From positions 1-57,556 of the forward strand of contig JAIOZI010000031.1 in NCBI GenBank assembly GCA_021740785.1: a DNA stretch of 57,556 nt. Reading direction: 5' to 3'. The first letter of the stretch is position 1; every line of letters starts with the position of its first letter. Shown here one piece after another: positions 42,770-52,248 of this stretch. The notes beneath the pieces were generated by a model. That model ran no database searches, was not told where the DNA came from, and was given only the letters and a program-made list of their open reading frames with translations. This DNA is from Melioribacteraceae bacterium. Lineage in GTDB: Bacteria > Bacteroidota > Ignavibacteria > Ignavibacteriales > Melioribacteraceae. The position numbers and the translations under genes were made by a program.

Positions 42770-44095
42770 GTGAAATTAAGGATGTTTTTATTATTCGTTT
42801 TAGTATTCATTACACTTAGAGCACAAACAGAATCTAGCGATACATTAAATCTCAGTTTAGAAAAGAGTATTTATTTAGCGCTTGAAAACAATAATGATTA
42901 CATGAAAGCAAAATTGGATAGAGATATTGCAATTGAAAAGGTAAGGGAAGCTTACGGAACGTCACTTTTTCCGAACATAAAAGGAACAGTCGATTATAAC
43001 CGTGCAATTAAGCAAGGTGTAATTATAATTGAAACTCCATTTTTCAGCGGGTCATTTCCGCAGGGTACTCAAAATACATTAACAGGAGCTATATCTCTGG
43101 AACAGCCTTTATTTACAGGTGCAATGTTCCTGGCTGTGGATATTGCTGAAACTTTTGCGGAGATATCTAAGAAAAATTCTGAATATTCGGAATCCGAACT
43201 TATTGTGAATGTAAAAAGTGCCTATTATGATATTCTGCTTGCGAAAGAGCTTGTGGAGTTGACAAAATTAAATCTAAATCTCGCGGAGCAAAATTATGAA
43301 AATACCCGGTCGATGTATAATGCCGGATTAGCTTCGGAGTATGATAAGCTCAAATCGAAAGTGCAGTATCAGAATTTGATTCCGGCACTAACCGAGGTGA
43401 AGAATCAATTTGAATTAGCGTGCAACAATCTGAAAATTATGATAGGTGTGGATATATTCTCAAATATAAAAACTATCGACCGGTTGGAATATACTGAACT
43501 ATCAATACCGGATATTCAATCAGCAACGCGAGAAATGATCCAACAGAATGAATTATTAAAACAACTAATGCTGGATACCGAATTAAAAGATTTAACCGCA
43601 TCTTATGAGTTTACACAGCATCTTCCGAAATTAAACCTAACAGGCAGATGGCAGGCTCAAGCTCAGGAAAATGACACAAAACATTTTTCCGATTGGTTCT
43701 ATGTTAATTCTTTTTATGTCGGATTATCATTGTCAGTTCCCATCTTTAATGGATTTGCTACCGATTCAAAAGTTGAACAAGCTGAGTTAAATTTTAAAAA
43801 ATCAGAAGAAGAGTTTGAAAAGGTAAGAAAGCAATTAACCAATCAATTGCATAACACACTGTTAACAATTAATGCGGATTCTGAAAAAATTGATGCTTAT
43901 AAATCCGCAGTAACAGAATCAGAAAGAGGATATGAAATTGCAAACAAGCGCTACAGAACAGGATTGGGGACACAATTAGAAGTAACAAGTGCACTGGTTG
44001 ATTTCTCACAGTCAAAAGTAAATTATTTAACATCAATCAGAGACTACTATGTTCATATTGCTGCATTGAATCAATTATTAGGTAGAAAAAATTAA
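42770..44095 (+). CDS. TolC-family outer-membrane efflux protein
   Basis: This protein has 441 residues from a GTG at 42770 with GGAG (42761-42764) well placed; an in-frame ATG at 42737 has no RBS. The signal peptide is FLLFVLVFITLRAQ. Two OEP repeats follow, with long coiled-coil segments (LNLSLEKSIYLALENNND at the start of repeat 1; LSLSVPIFNGFATDSKVEQAELNF in repeat 2; ANKRYRTGLGTQLEVTSALVD near the end). It forms the outer-membrane channel of the tripartite pump encoded with the next two genes. Confidence 0.93.
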   Translation: MKLRMFLLFVLVFITLRAQTESSDTLNLSLEKSIYLALENNNDYMKAKLDRDIAIEKVREAYGTSLFPNIKGTVDYNRAIKQGVIIIETPFFSGSFPQGTQNTLTGAISLEQPLFTGAMFLAVDIAETFAEISKKNSEYSESELIVNVKSAYYDILLAKELVELTKLNLNLAEQNYENTRSMYNAGLASEYDKLKSKVQYQNLIPALTEVKNQFELACNNLKIMIGVDIFSNIKTIDRLEYTELSIPDIQSATREMIQQNELLKQLMLDTELKDLTASYEFTQHLPKLNLTGRWQAQAQENDTKHFSDWFYVNSFYVGLSLSVPIFNGFATDSKVEQAELNFKKSEEEFEKVRKQLTNQLHNTLLTINADSEKIDAYKSAVTESERGYEIANKRYRTGLGTQLEVTSALVDFSQSKVNYLTSIRDYYVHIAALNQLLGRKN

Positions 44096-44114
44096 TATAA
44101 GAAAAGGTGAAAGA

Positions 44115-45173
44115 ATGATTAAGGCAAAACAAATATTATTCATATTGTTGATTTCTCTCGGTGGATTTTTCCTAAACAGTTGTGATGAATCAGAAGGTCA
44201 GCAATTGAATAAAGATGAAGTTGAAGAGAAATCGAGGGCTGCATCTGTTGAAGTAATTGAACTAAGTGAAGTAGAATTCACCGATTATATTCAAGCTATT
44301 GGAACAATGAAACCGTTTGAAAAAGCAGATCTCGGTTATACTGCCGGCGGCGAAATAAAAGAAATTATTTATGATAAAGGAAGCTTTGTAAACAAAGGTG
44401 ATACAATTTTGGTCATGGAGAATTCACAATTAAAAGCAAATTTGGATGGTGCCAAATCCCAATACGAATTAGCTGAGATGACATTTCAAAAGCAATCCGA
44501 AATTTATGAGGATAATATAAATAGTGAATTTGAATTTCTTCAGACAAAATTCAATAGGGATAATGCCAAAGCTAATTATGATTTGATAAAAGCCAGGTAT
44601 GATGAAACTTTTATTGTTGCTCCGTTTTCAGGATTGGTTGACAGCAAAAATTATGAAGAAGGCGAGATTGTTCCACCGGGATTGCCGATTGTAAAGTTGA
44701 TGAATATTGATAAAATTAAAGTTGAAGCCGGAATTCCCGAAGCATATGCAGGAAAAATTAAAGTTGGTGATAAAGCGAAGGTATCAGTCGGTTATTTGGA
44801 CACCGGTTCAATTGACGGAAAAGTTATTTTTATTGGTTCGTCGGTAAACACTTCGAATAGAACTTTCCCGATCGAAATTTTGATAAATAACAAAAACAAA
44901 GAGCTATTACCGGAATTAGTTGCGGATATTAAAATCGAAAATGGTAAATATAAACATGTAATAACAATTCCGGATGAAGTTGTAAACAGAACTGAAAAGG
45001 GATATTCAGTTTTTATTGTGAATAATAATATTGCCGAGAGCAGAAGTATAACCGTTTTAAACCGGTTCCAGGATAAGGTTGCGGTTAAGGATGGTTTGAA
45101 TGATGGTGAACAATTAGTAATTGTCGGATACCAAAATTTAGTTCACGGTCAAAATGTTACAATTGTTAATTAA
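44115..45173 (+). CDS. RND efflux periplasmic adaptor (membrane fusion protein)
   Basis: This 352-residue lipoprotein has lipobox LNSC (Cys23). The adaptor domains are in order: membrane-proximal/beta-barrel edge, biotinyl-lipoyl-like (GEIKEIIYDKGSFVNKGDTILVME), coiled-coil hairpin (about 105-150), lipoyl second half (TFIVAPFSGLVDSKNYEEGEIV) and beta-barrel. It bridges the TolC-like channel and the RND pump. It lies 19 bp after the TolC gene and 12 bp before the pump gene. Confidence 0.94.
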   Translation: MIKAKQILFILLISLGGFFLNSCDESEGQQLNKDEVEEKSRAASVEVIELSEVEFTDYIQAIGTMKPFEKADLGYTAGGEIKEIIYDKGSFVNKGDTILVMENSQLKANLDGAKSQYELAEMTFQKQSEIYEDNINSEFEFLQTKFNRDNAKANYDLIKARYDETFIVAPFSGLVDSKNYEEGEIVPPGLPIVKLMNIDKIKVEAGIPEAYAGKIKVGDKAKVSVGYLDTGSIDGKVIFIGSSVNTSNRTFPIEILINNKNKELLPELVADIKIENGKYKHVITIPDEVVNRTEKGYSVFIVNNNIAESRSITVLNRFQDKVAVKDGLNDGEQLVIVGYQNLVHGQNVTIVN

Positions 45174-45185
45174 GGAAATTGATAG

Positions 45186-48100
45186 ATGAAAATTACCGAT
45201 GTAAGTGTCGATAACAGAACAAGTGTATTCATATTAATATTTATTTTAACCATAGTAGGTGTAGCTTCATATATTTCGCTGCCCCGTGAATCAGCGCCCG
45301 ATATACAGATTCCGTTGGTAATTGTCTCGACGCCGTATTTTGGAGTTTCCCCGGAAGATGTTGAATCATTAATCACTCAGCCGATTGAGAAGGAATTGAA
45401 TGCAATTAGTGAAGTTAAGAAACTAACTTCCTCGTCCTTCGAAGGTTACTCGATTATTAGGGTTGAATTTGAAAGCGGATATGATATTGATGATGCACTT
45501 CAAAAAGTTAGAGATAAGGTTGAAAAAGCCGAGGCGGAATTACCGGATGATGTCGAAAAGCCGGAAATAATTGAAATCAATTTTTCGGAATTTCCGATAC
45601 TCACTTTTAATATCGCAGGTCCGCAAGGTTTGGTTAAATTGAAAGATATCGCTGACGATATGAAAGACGATATTGAGAATGTTAATGGTGTATTGGAAGT
45701 TAAAATCAGCGGCGGATTAGAAAGGGAAGTTAAAGTTGAAGTAGATCATAATAAGCTTATCCATTATAACATCCGGTTTGATGACGTAATTTCTGCAATT
45801 GCAGACGAGAACCGAACTATTCCCGGTGGGTCGATTGATGTTAATAGTTCAAGTTTCCTTGTAAGAATTCCCGGCGAATTCGATGAACCGTATATCATAC
45901 AAGACCTTATTGTGAAGATGCAGGATGACAAACCGATTTACATAAGTGACGTTGCAGATGTGAAATATTCCTTCCAGGATCGGAATACTTTTGCAAGATT
46001 AAACGGAGCTGATTGTGTAACCGTGAATGTATCAAAAAGAGTCGGTGCAAACATAATTGATATTGCGAATGAAGTAAAATCAATAATTGATGATTATGAA
46101 AATCGTCTCCCGTCCAATCTTTCATTCACGATCACCGTTGATCAATCGAAGGATATTGAGAGAAGCGTAAAGAATCTCGAAAACAATATTATTTCAGGGT
46201 TGGTATTAGTTCTAGTAGTTTTGTTTTCTTTACTTGGATTGAGAAACGCATTTTTTGTTGCAATTGCTATTCCTCTGAGTATGCTTATTTCTTTTATAAT
46301 TTTATCGGCTTTAAATATCACTCTGAACTTTATTGTACTTTTCTCACTTATCCTGGCGCTCGGAATGCTGGTTGATAATGCAATCGTTATTGTAGAAAAC
46401 ATCTATAAATTTCTTGAAGAAGGAAGCGGTCTTTTTGAAGCGGCAAAACAAGGCGCAAAGGAAGTTGCATGGCCGATTACGACATCAACGTTAACTACTC
46501 TAATGGCATTTTCACCGCTTTTGTTTTGGCCCGGTGTGGTAGGTGATTTTATGCAGTATTTACCGCTGACACTTATTATTACACTTGCTTCATCGCTCTT
46601 TGTAGCCTTAGTAATCAACCCGGTTATTGCTTCAAAGTTTATGAAGCTTGAAAATAAAGATGAAAAAGAGAAAACTATATTCGGGAAGATTTTTTCTCCC
46701 ATTAGGAAAATGACACATTATTTTTCAGATAGCTTGCTGCCAAAAACTCTTAATAAATATCAAAAATTTCTTGAGATTGTTTTAGGATCAAAGCGTAACC
46801 CAGGACAAAAAATTCATTGGCGGAATTGGCTGGGTTTGTTTTTAGTATTGATCTTTCTTTTCGTTGTGATGTCGTTAATGCAAGTTCCGGCTGTTCCGAA
46901 TGTGATTGTTTTAATCGGCAGTGTGCTGCTTGGATTTGGAGTTATTGTTGTATTCATGAATCCGAGGTTGAGAGTACTTGCCACTGCTTTTTTACTGCTT
47001 ATAATTATCATTTTAGCTTACCGGGAATTTGATCACGGTGTTGAGTTTTTCCCAAGTGTTGATCCCGAGCGAGTTTTTATAAACGTTGAGAGTCCAACGG
47101 GTACGAACATTGAAATGTCTGACAAAATTGCAAAAAGTATTGAACAAAGATTGAAACCGTTTATGGAGACAGATGTTAGGGAATTCGTAGCAAATGTTGG
47201 ATCATCAAATAATCCGTTCGACGGAGGTAGTTCGACACCCAATAAAAGTACGATCACCGTTCAATTTATTTCTTACAACGATAGATCACAGCCGTCATCA
47301 CAAACAATGGATGAAATACGTGATGCAGTAATTGATATCGCAGGTGCAGAAATTGAAGTAAAGAAACAGGATATGGGTCCGCCTGTCGGACCACCGATAA
47401 ACATAGAGATAATTGGTGATGATTTTGAACAACTTGGAGACTTAGCTAAAATTATAAAAAAGCAAATTTCCGATACACCGGGCTTGGTTGATCTAAAGGA
47501 TGATTATGACAGCGGACGCCCCGAGGTTAGGGTTTTAATTGACCGTGAGAAGGCGGCACTTTTTTCAATGAACACTTCCATAATCGCAAATAATATCAGA
47601 ACCGCAATAAATGGTTACGAAGCTTCAAAGTACAGAATAAATGAAGAAGAGTATGATATTACAGTTAGACTGAAGGAATCGCAAAGAGAAAGTGTGGATG
47701 TACTAAGAAACATGCGGATAAATTATAATAATAAGAAAGGGACTACACTTAGCGTTCCGCTGATTAGCGTTGCCGAGATAAGTTATGATAAGGGTCCGGG
47801 CGCCATAAGACGAAAAGATATGAAACGTGTTGTAACAATCACCGGTAATGTTGATGCCGAGTTTAATCAAAATGAAGTTCTTGCAACCGTGCAGGATAGA
47901 CTCAAAGATTATCGACTGCCTCCGGATTACCGGATTGAATATACCGGTCAAAATGAGGAGCAGGCAAAAGCTTCAGAATTCTTGGGTCAAGCGTTTATGA
48001 TTGCTTTTCTTGGAATATTTTTAATTTTGGTTATCCAGTTTAATTCATTGGCGCAGCCTTTGATAATTATGTCGGCAGTTGGAATTTCACTGATAGGAGT

Positions 48101-48542
48101 ATTTATCGGTTTGATTGTTTTTGCAATGCCCTTCGGGATTATTATGACAGGCATCGGAGTTATTAGTTTAGCCGTAGTTGTCGTTAACAATAATATTGTG
48201 TTGATTGATTATATCAACATACTTCGTAACCGCGGGCTGTCGATCCGTGACGCGGTAATAAGGGCAGGCACAAGAAGATTTAGACCCGTAACTCTAACAG
48301 CCATTACAACAATCCTCGGGTTAATACCGCTAACTTTCGGATTCGGATTTGATATATATTCATTTTCATTTGAAAGCGGCGGAGTTGACGCGGATTTTTG
48401 GCGGTCAATGGGTGTTGCAGTAATATTCGGATTGATGTTCGGGACTGTTTTAACCTTAGTGATTGTACCTGTTATTTATTCCGTAATTTCAGATTTACCC
48501 GACGCATTAAAAACTTCATTTAAAAATTTATTCGGTAAATAA
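45186..48542 (+). CDS. RND-family efflux pump (AcrB-type, HAE1-like)
   Basis: This 1118-residue inner-membrane proton/drug antiporter has 12 helices and two large periplasmic loops (about 35-325 and 620-930 region). The proton-relay area reads GMLVDNAIVIVEN, with one Asp where AcrB has two. It is slightly longer than AcrB because of an extra hydrophobic and charged insert (about 540-610) between the halves. Substrates are unknown. It forms a tripartite efflux operon with the two genes before it, and a terminator follows. Confidence 0.93.
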   Translation: MKITDVSVDNRTSVFILIFILTIVGVASYISLPRESAPDIQIPLVIVSTPYFGVSPEDVESLITQPIEKELNAISEVKKLTSSSFEGYSIIRVEFESGYDIDDALQKVRDKVEKAEAELPDDVEKPEIIEINFSEFPILTFNIAGPQGLVKLKDIADDMKDDIENVNGVLEVKISGGLEREVKVEVDHNKLIHYNIRFDDVISAIADENRTIPGGSIDVNSSSFLVRIPGEFDEPYIIQDLIVKMQDDKPIYISDVADVKYSFQDRNTFARLNGADCVTVNVSKRVGANIIDIANEVKSIIDDYENRLPSNLSFTITVDQSKDIERSVKNLENNIISGLVLVLVVLFSLLGLRNAFFVAIAIPLSMLISFIILSALNITLNFIVLFSLILALGMLVDNAIVIVENIYKFLEEGSGLFEAAKQGAKEVAWPITTSTLTTLMAFSPLLFWPGVVGDFMQYLPLTLIITLASSLFVALVINPVIASKFMKLENKDEKEKTIFGKIFSPIRKMTHYFSDSLLPKTLNKYQKFLEIVLGSKRNPGQKIHWRNWLGLFLVLIFLFVVMSLMQVPAVPNVIVLIGSVLLGFGVIVVFMNPRLRVLATAFLLLIIIILAYREFDHGVEFFPSVDPERVFINVESPTGTNIEMSDKIAKSIEQRLKPFMETDVREFVANVGSSNNPFDGGSSTPNKSTITVQFISYNDRSQPSSQTMDEIRDAVIDIAGAEIEVKKQDMGPPVGPPINIEIIGDDFEQLGDLAKIIKKQISDTPGLVDLKDDYDSGRPEVRVLIDREKAALFSMNTSIIANNIRTAINGYEASKYRINEEEYDITVRLKESQRESVDVLRNMRINYNNKKGTTLSVPLISVAEISYDKGPGAIRRKDMKRVVTITGNVDAEFNQNEVLATVQDRLKDYRLPPDYRIEYTGQNEEQAKASEFLGQAFMIAFLGIFLILVIQFNSLAQPLIIMSAVGISLIGVFIGLIVFAMPFGIIMTGIGVISLAVVVVNNNIVLIDYINILRNRGLSIRDAVIRAGTRRFRPVTLTAITTILGLIPLTFGFGFDIYSFSFESGGVDADFWRSMGVAVIFGLMFGTVLTLVIVPVIYSVISDLPDALKTSFKNLFGK

Positions 48543-48548
48543 AATTAG

Positions 48549-48574
48549 GGGCTGAAATTTATCAGCCCTTTTTT
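48549..48574 (+). terminator. Rho-independent terminator after the efflux operon
   Basis: GGGCTGA (48549-48555) and TCAGCCC (48562-48568) enclose a 6-nt loop, followed by six T. Confidence 0.9.
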
Positions 48575-48632
48575 ACCTTCCACTTTACTAAATTACCTTT
48601 TCTTTTTATTAAGAATAAATTATCTATACAAT

Positions 48633-49436
48633 ATGAACATCCTTGAATTAAGAAATATTAACTTCGCTTATAAATCAAAAAATATAGGTGAAAAATTTTT
48701 CTTGTCCGATATTTCTTTCCAAGTTTCTCACGGTGATTTTATTGGATTATTAGGTCCGAACGGTTCGGGAAAATCTACTTTGATGAAAATAATTTCCGGA
48801 ATTCTTAAACCCGCAAACGGTAATATATATTTTGAAGAAGATGAAATTGGCACAATTAATAGGAGAAATATTGCAAAGAAAATTGCATTCGTACCTCAGA
48901 AAAACAACAGCGTATTTCCGTTTTCATTATTTGAAATTGTTGCGATGGGCAGAACTCCGCATTTAGCTTATCATGGATTCGAAAATAAAAATGATGCTGT
49001 AATAGTTGAAGATGCTCTAAATAGATTGGGAATTTATAACCTGAGGAACAAAGGCATAAACGAAGTTTCAGGTGGTGAGGCACAGCGGGCATTCATTGCG
49101 CGGGCACTGGTTCAAAAACCGAAATTACTATTGCTTGATGAACCGAATGCACATCTTGATATAAAGCATCAAATTGCGATCTTTGATCTACTTAAAGAAT
49201 TAAATCAAGATGAGAAATTGACGATCATAAGCGTTTCACACGATTTAAATCTTGCCGGCTTGTATTCGAAAAGGGGAATACTAATTAAAGAAGGCAGAAT
49301 AATTAAGGACGGTTCAATTGGTGAAATTATGAATCGAAATTACATTCAAGAAGTTTTTGATGTAAACACTGCAATTCAATTTAATGAAAAATTGAAAAGT
49401 TACAGCGTAACCGTGCTGCCTAACGAATTGGGCTGA
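48633..49436 (+). CDS. ABC transporter ATP-binding protein (FecE/BtuD type), orphan
   Basis: This 267-residue ATPase has Walker A GPNGSGKST, Q-loop AFVPQKN, signature VSGGEAQRAFIARAL, Walker B LLLLDEPNAHLD and switch His in SVSHDL. The best family fit is the iron-siderophore/cobalamin importers. No permease or binding-protein gene is adjacent: the next gene is a DUF218 protein 8 bp away. Its membrane partner must be encoded elsewhere. Confidence 0.9.
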   Translation: MNILELRNINFAYKSKNIGEKFFLSDISFQVSHGDFIGLLGPNGSGKSTLMKIISGILKPANGNIYFEEDEIGTINRRNIAKKIAFVPQKNNSVFPFSLFEIVAMGRTPHLAYHGFENKNDAVIVEDALNRLGIYNLRNKGINEVSGGEAQRAFIARALVQKPKLLLLDEPNAHLDIKHQIAIFDLLKELNQDEKLTIISVSHDLNLAGLYSKRGILIKEGRIIKDGSIGEIMNRNYIQEVFDVNTAIQFNEKLKSYSVTVLPNELG

Positions 49437-49444
49437 TACCATTA

Positions 49445-50458
49445 ATGATGAAAAAATTTATTACGATATTATTCCCGGTGGTGGTTCTTTTGGATTCGTT
49501 CTTTCTGATTTATCTCAAATATAAGTTGAACGGATTACCGTTAAGTGAAATGCAGCTTACAAATCTGGGGAATTTGTATCTGGTAATAATCAGTTTGGCA
49601 TTAGTATTCGGCGGTATAATTTCATTCACCAAATTTGAACAGTTCAGCACATACAGATTCTCTGCATATCTCGTTGGTATTATTGCTGCGCTTGTTCCTC
49701 TTTTGATAATATATTTCATCCACTATCAAAATATTAATTTCCCCGGTACATACATTTTTAATTACCCGCTGCAAAAATTAATTATAGCCGGTTTGTTTAC
49801 CACTAACCTGCTTATAAAGTTTTACCTGATGTTTTTAATTTGGGGAATGCTGATTAACAATGAAAGATATTTTTATATAAAAGCAGTCTACCTTACTATT
49901 GTCACATTCTTTTTATTGATGATTTTTGCATTTATAATTGTATCGGGATTTAATTCAAAAAAAGAAGCAATTTCTGTAAAAAGCAATTATAAAATTGCAG
50001 TTGTTCTAGGTGCCGCTGTATGGAGTGGTAATAAACCAAGTCCGATATTCAAAGCCAGGATTGATAAAGCGAGTCAATTATATTTTGATGGAATGATAAG
50101 TAACATTCAGTTAACCGGCGGTAACGCACCGGGAGAATTAAGCGAGGCTGAAACTGCATTTAATTATCTACGATCGTTAAATGTTGATTCAACTGCTCTG
50201 ATTATAGAAAAAAACACGGCAACCACGATGGAGCAGATAAAGTTTATTAGGAAGAAATTGATTGATGAGAAAGGTATTCCCGGTATTCTGATAATTTCAG
50301 ATGAATTTCATCTAAAAAGGGTTCTTGAAATGTGCAATTTCTTTAATGTTGATGCCCAAGGAATATCTTCAACATATTCTCTGAATTGGAAAAAACTCTT
50401 GTTTTATCGATTACGAGAAAGTGTTGCTTTACTTTTGTTCTGGTTTTTTGCTATTTAA
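49445..50458 (+). CDS. Membrane protein with DUF218 (SanA/YdcF/ElyC-like) domain
   Basis: This 337-residue protein has an N-terminal half of about four or five membrane helices (8-26, 42-60, 75-95, 115-140, 150-175). The DUF218 domain follows (about 183-330; VVLGAAVWSGNKPSPIFKAR, LTGGN, EKNTATTMEQIKFIRKKL, IISDEFHLKR). ElyC-type relatives act in envelope/peptidoglycan maintenance. The last 38 bp overlap an in-frame extension of the next gene, which is not used. Confidence 0.85.
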   Translation: MMKKFITILFPVVVLLDSFFLIYLKYKLNGLPLSEMQLTNLGNLYLVIISLALVFGGIISFTKFEQFSTYRFSAYLVGIIAALVPLLIIYFIHYQNINFPGTYIFNYPLQKLIIAGLFTTNLLIKFYLMFLIWGMLINNERYFYIKAVYLTIVTFFLLMIFAFIIVSGFNSKKEAISVKSNYKIAVVLGAAVWSGNKPSPIFKARIDKASQLYFDGMISNIQLTGGNAPGELSEAETAFNYLRSLNVDSTALIIEKNTATTMEQIKFIRKKLIDEKGIPGILIISDEFHLKRVLEMCNFFNVDAQGISSTYSLNWKKLLFYRLRESVALLLFWFFAI

Positions 50459-50495
50459 TAAAGATAAATATTTATTTTTTGCAGGGAGTTTGAAT

Positions 50496-51608
50496 ATGGA
50501 GTTATTCGAAAGATTCGAAGAAAAAGGACATGAACAGGTATTATTCTGTTCGAATAAAGAATCAGGATTGAGAGCAATTATTGCGATTCATGACACAACT
50601 TTAGGTCCGGCAGTAGGTGGGGCAAGAATGTGGAATTATCAAACTGTGGATGAGGCATTGAAGGATGTATTGAGATTATCAAGGACTATGACTTACAAAG
50701 CTTCAGTTGCCGGTTTAAATTTCGGTGGTGGTAAAGCCGTTATTATTGGTGATTCGTCAAAGCAAAAAAATGAACTGTTATTCAGAACATTCGGAAAATA
50801 TGTTGATGGATTAGCCGGCAGGTATATAACTGCCGAAGATGTTGGTACTGATGTAAGAGATATGGAATATGTTAGAATGGAAACAAAGTATGTTACCGGA
50901 ATCTCCAAAGCGCTCGGTGGTTCGGGCGATCCCTCACCGGTTACGGCTTATGGTGTTTATGTCGGTATGAAAGCTGCCGCAAAGGAAAGATGGGGAAATG
51001 ATTCTTTAAGAGGTAGAAAAATTGCAATTCAGGGAGCAGGACAAGTAGCAAGATATCTCTGTGAACATCTCTACAGCGAAGGTGCTGAACTTTACATTGC
51101 AGATATCCGGGATTCGCAAGTGAAAAGAGTGCTGGAAACCGTTAAGGCACATGTAGTTGACCCAAATGAAATTTATGATCAGAAAGTTGATATATTTTCA
51201 CCTAATGCACTCGGTGGTATTCTGAATAATAAAACAATAGAAAAGCTTAATTGTGAAATTGTAGCCGGCGGTGCAAATAATCAACTTGAATCCGAAAATG
51301 TTCATGGGCAAGCTTTGCTTGAAAAGAATATTTTATATATACCGGATTATGTTATTAATGCAGGCGGACTTATTAATGTAGCTAACGAGTTAGAAGGTTA
51401 TAGGCAGGATAGAGCTATGAAGCAGGCTGAAGCGATATATGAAGTAGTTCGCAATATTATTAAGGTCAGCCTTGAACAAAAACTCCCTACTCATGCCGCA
51501 TCTAATAAAATTGCCGAAGAAAGATTGATTAATATTGGTAAACTTAGAAATATTTATTCAGGTTCTTCTTATTATTCAGGCAGACTGGGTGAACTTGCTA
51601 GAAAATAA
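50496..51608 (+). CDS. Leucine (Glu/Leu/Phe/Val-family) dehydrogenase
   Basis: This protein has 370 residues from ATG 50496 with GGGAG at 50484-50488; earlier in-frame starts overlap the upstream gene and are not used. Catalytic lysines K68 (TYKAS) and K80 (FGGGKAVI) are at the positions known for leucine dehydrogenase, and the Rossmann motif is IQGAGQVARYL. It deaminates branched-chain amino acids with NAD+. A 12-bp perfect hairpin lies after it. Confidence 0.92.
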   Translation: MELFERFEEKGHEQVLFCSNKESGLRAIIAIHDTTLGPAVGGARMWNYQTVDEALKDVLRLSRTMTYKASVAGLNFGGGKAVIIGDSSKQKNELLFRTFGKYVDGLAGRYITAEDVGTDVRDMEYVRMETKYVTGISKALGGSGDPSPVTAYGVYVGMKAAAKERWGNDSLRGRKIAIQGAGQVARYLCEHLYSEGAELYIADIRDSQVKRVLETVKAHVVDPNEIYDQKVDIFSPNALGGILNNKTIEKLNCEIVAGGANNQLESENVHGQALLEKNILYIPDYVINAGGLINVANELEGYRQDRAMKQAEAIYEVVRNIIKVSLEQKLPTHAASNKIAEERLINIGKLRNIYSGSSYYSGRLGELARK

Positions 51609-51619
51609 ACCTTTCTTTT

Positions 51620-51651
51620 AACAGTTGATGAGATTAATTTCATCAACTGTT
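51620..51651. terminator. Perfect 12-bp inverted repeat after leucine dehydrogenase
   Basis: AACAGTTGATGA (51620-51631) and TCATCAACTGTT (51640-51651) have an 8-nt loop. There is no immediate T-run, so termination efficiency is uncertain. Confidence 0.6.
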
Positions 51652-51756
51652 AATTCTGTATTTTTCAGTAAACTATCATTATTAAATTTGTAATAAGAAC
51701 TTTATTTTAAACAATAAGAGTGTATTTTTCAGTTGACAAATAATCGAAATGAAGAG

Positions 51757-52248
51757 ATGAATAAAAAGTTTAACCGAAGAGTTTTAAGAGAAAAATGCCT
51801 TCAGATTCTTTATGCATATGAAATGAATAACGATGATTATAATATGGTTATGAATGGTATGTTAAGCGATATTCTAAGTGAGTCTGATAGGGAATTTGCA
51901 AAGAAACTCATCAGAAAAGTTATTTTGGAAACCAGAACACTTGATGAAAAAATCAAGGAACGTGTTGATAACTGGGAGATGAACAGAATAGCTTTAATCG
52001 ATAAACTTTTATTACGAATTGCGCTTGCGGAAATTCTATTTTTCACTGATATTCCACCTAAGGTTTCCATAAATGAAGTAATTGAAATTGCGAAAGATTA
52101 TAGTACGTCAAACAGCGGCAAGTTTATAAATGGAATTCTTGATGCTATTTTAACAGATCTTAAAAAAGATGATAAGCTAAATAAAATTGGCAGAGGACTT
52201 ATTGAAGAAACTCTTCCTAAAAAACCGGGTAAAAAACAGTCTAAGTGA
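51757..52248 (+). CDS. nusB: Transcription antitermination factor NusB
   Basis: This protein has 163 residues from ATG 51757; a TTG at 51733 would add eight. It is an all-helical RNA-binding protein: RRVLREKCLQILYAYEM at the start and LRIALAEILFFTDIPPKVSINEVIEIAKDYS..SGKFINGILDAIL at the end are NusB signatures. It acts with NusE (S10) on boxA in rRNA operons. The C-terminal end is lysine-rich (KKPGKKQSK) and overlaps the start region of the next gene. Confidence 0.93.
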   Translation: MNKKFNRRVLREKCLQILYAYEMNNDDYNMVMNGMLSDILSESDREFAKKLIRKVILETRTLDEKIKERVDNWEMNRIALIDKLLLRIALAEILFFTDIPPKVSINEVIEIAKDYSTSNSGKFINGILDAILTDLKKDDKLNKIGRGLIEETLPKKPGKKQSK

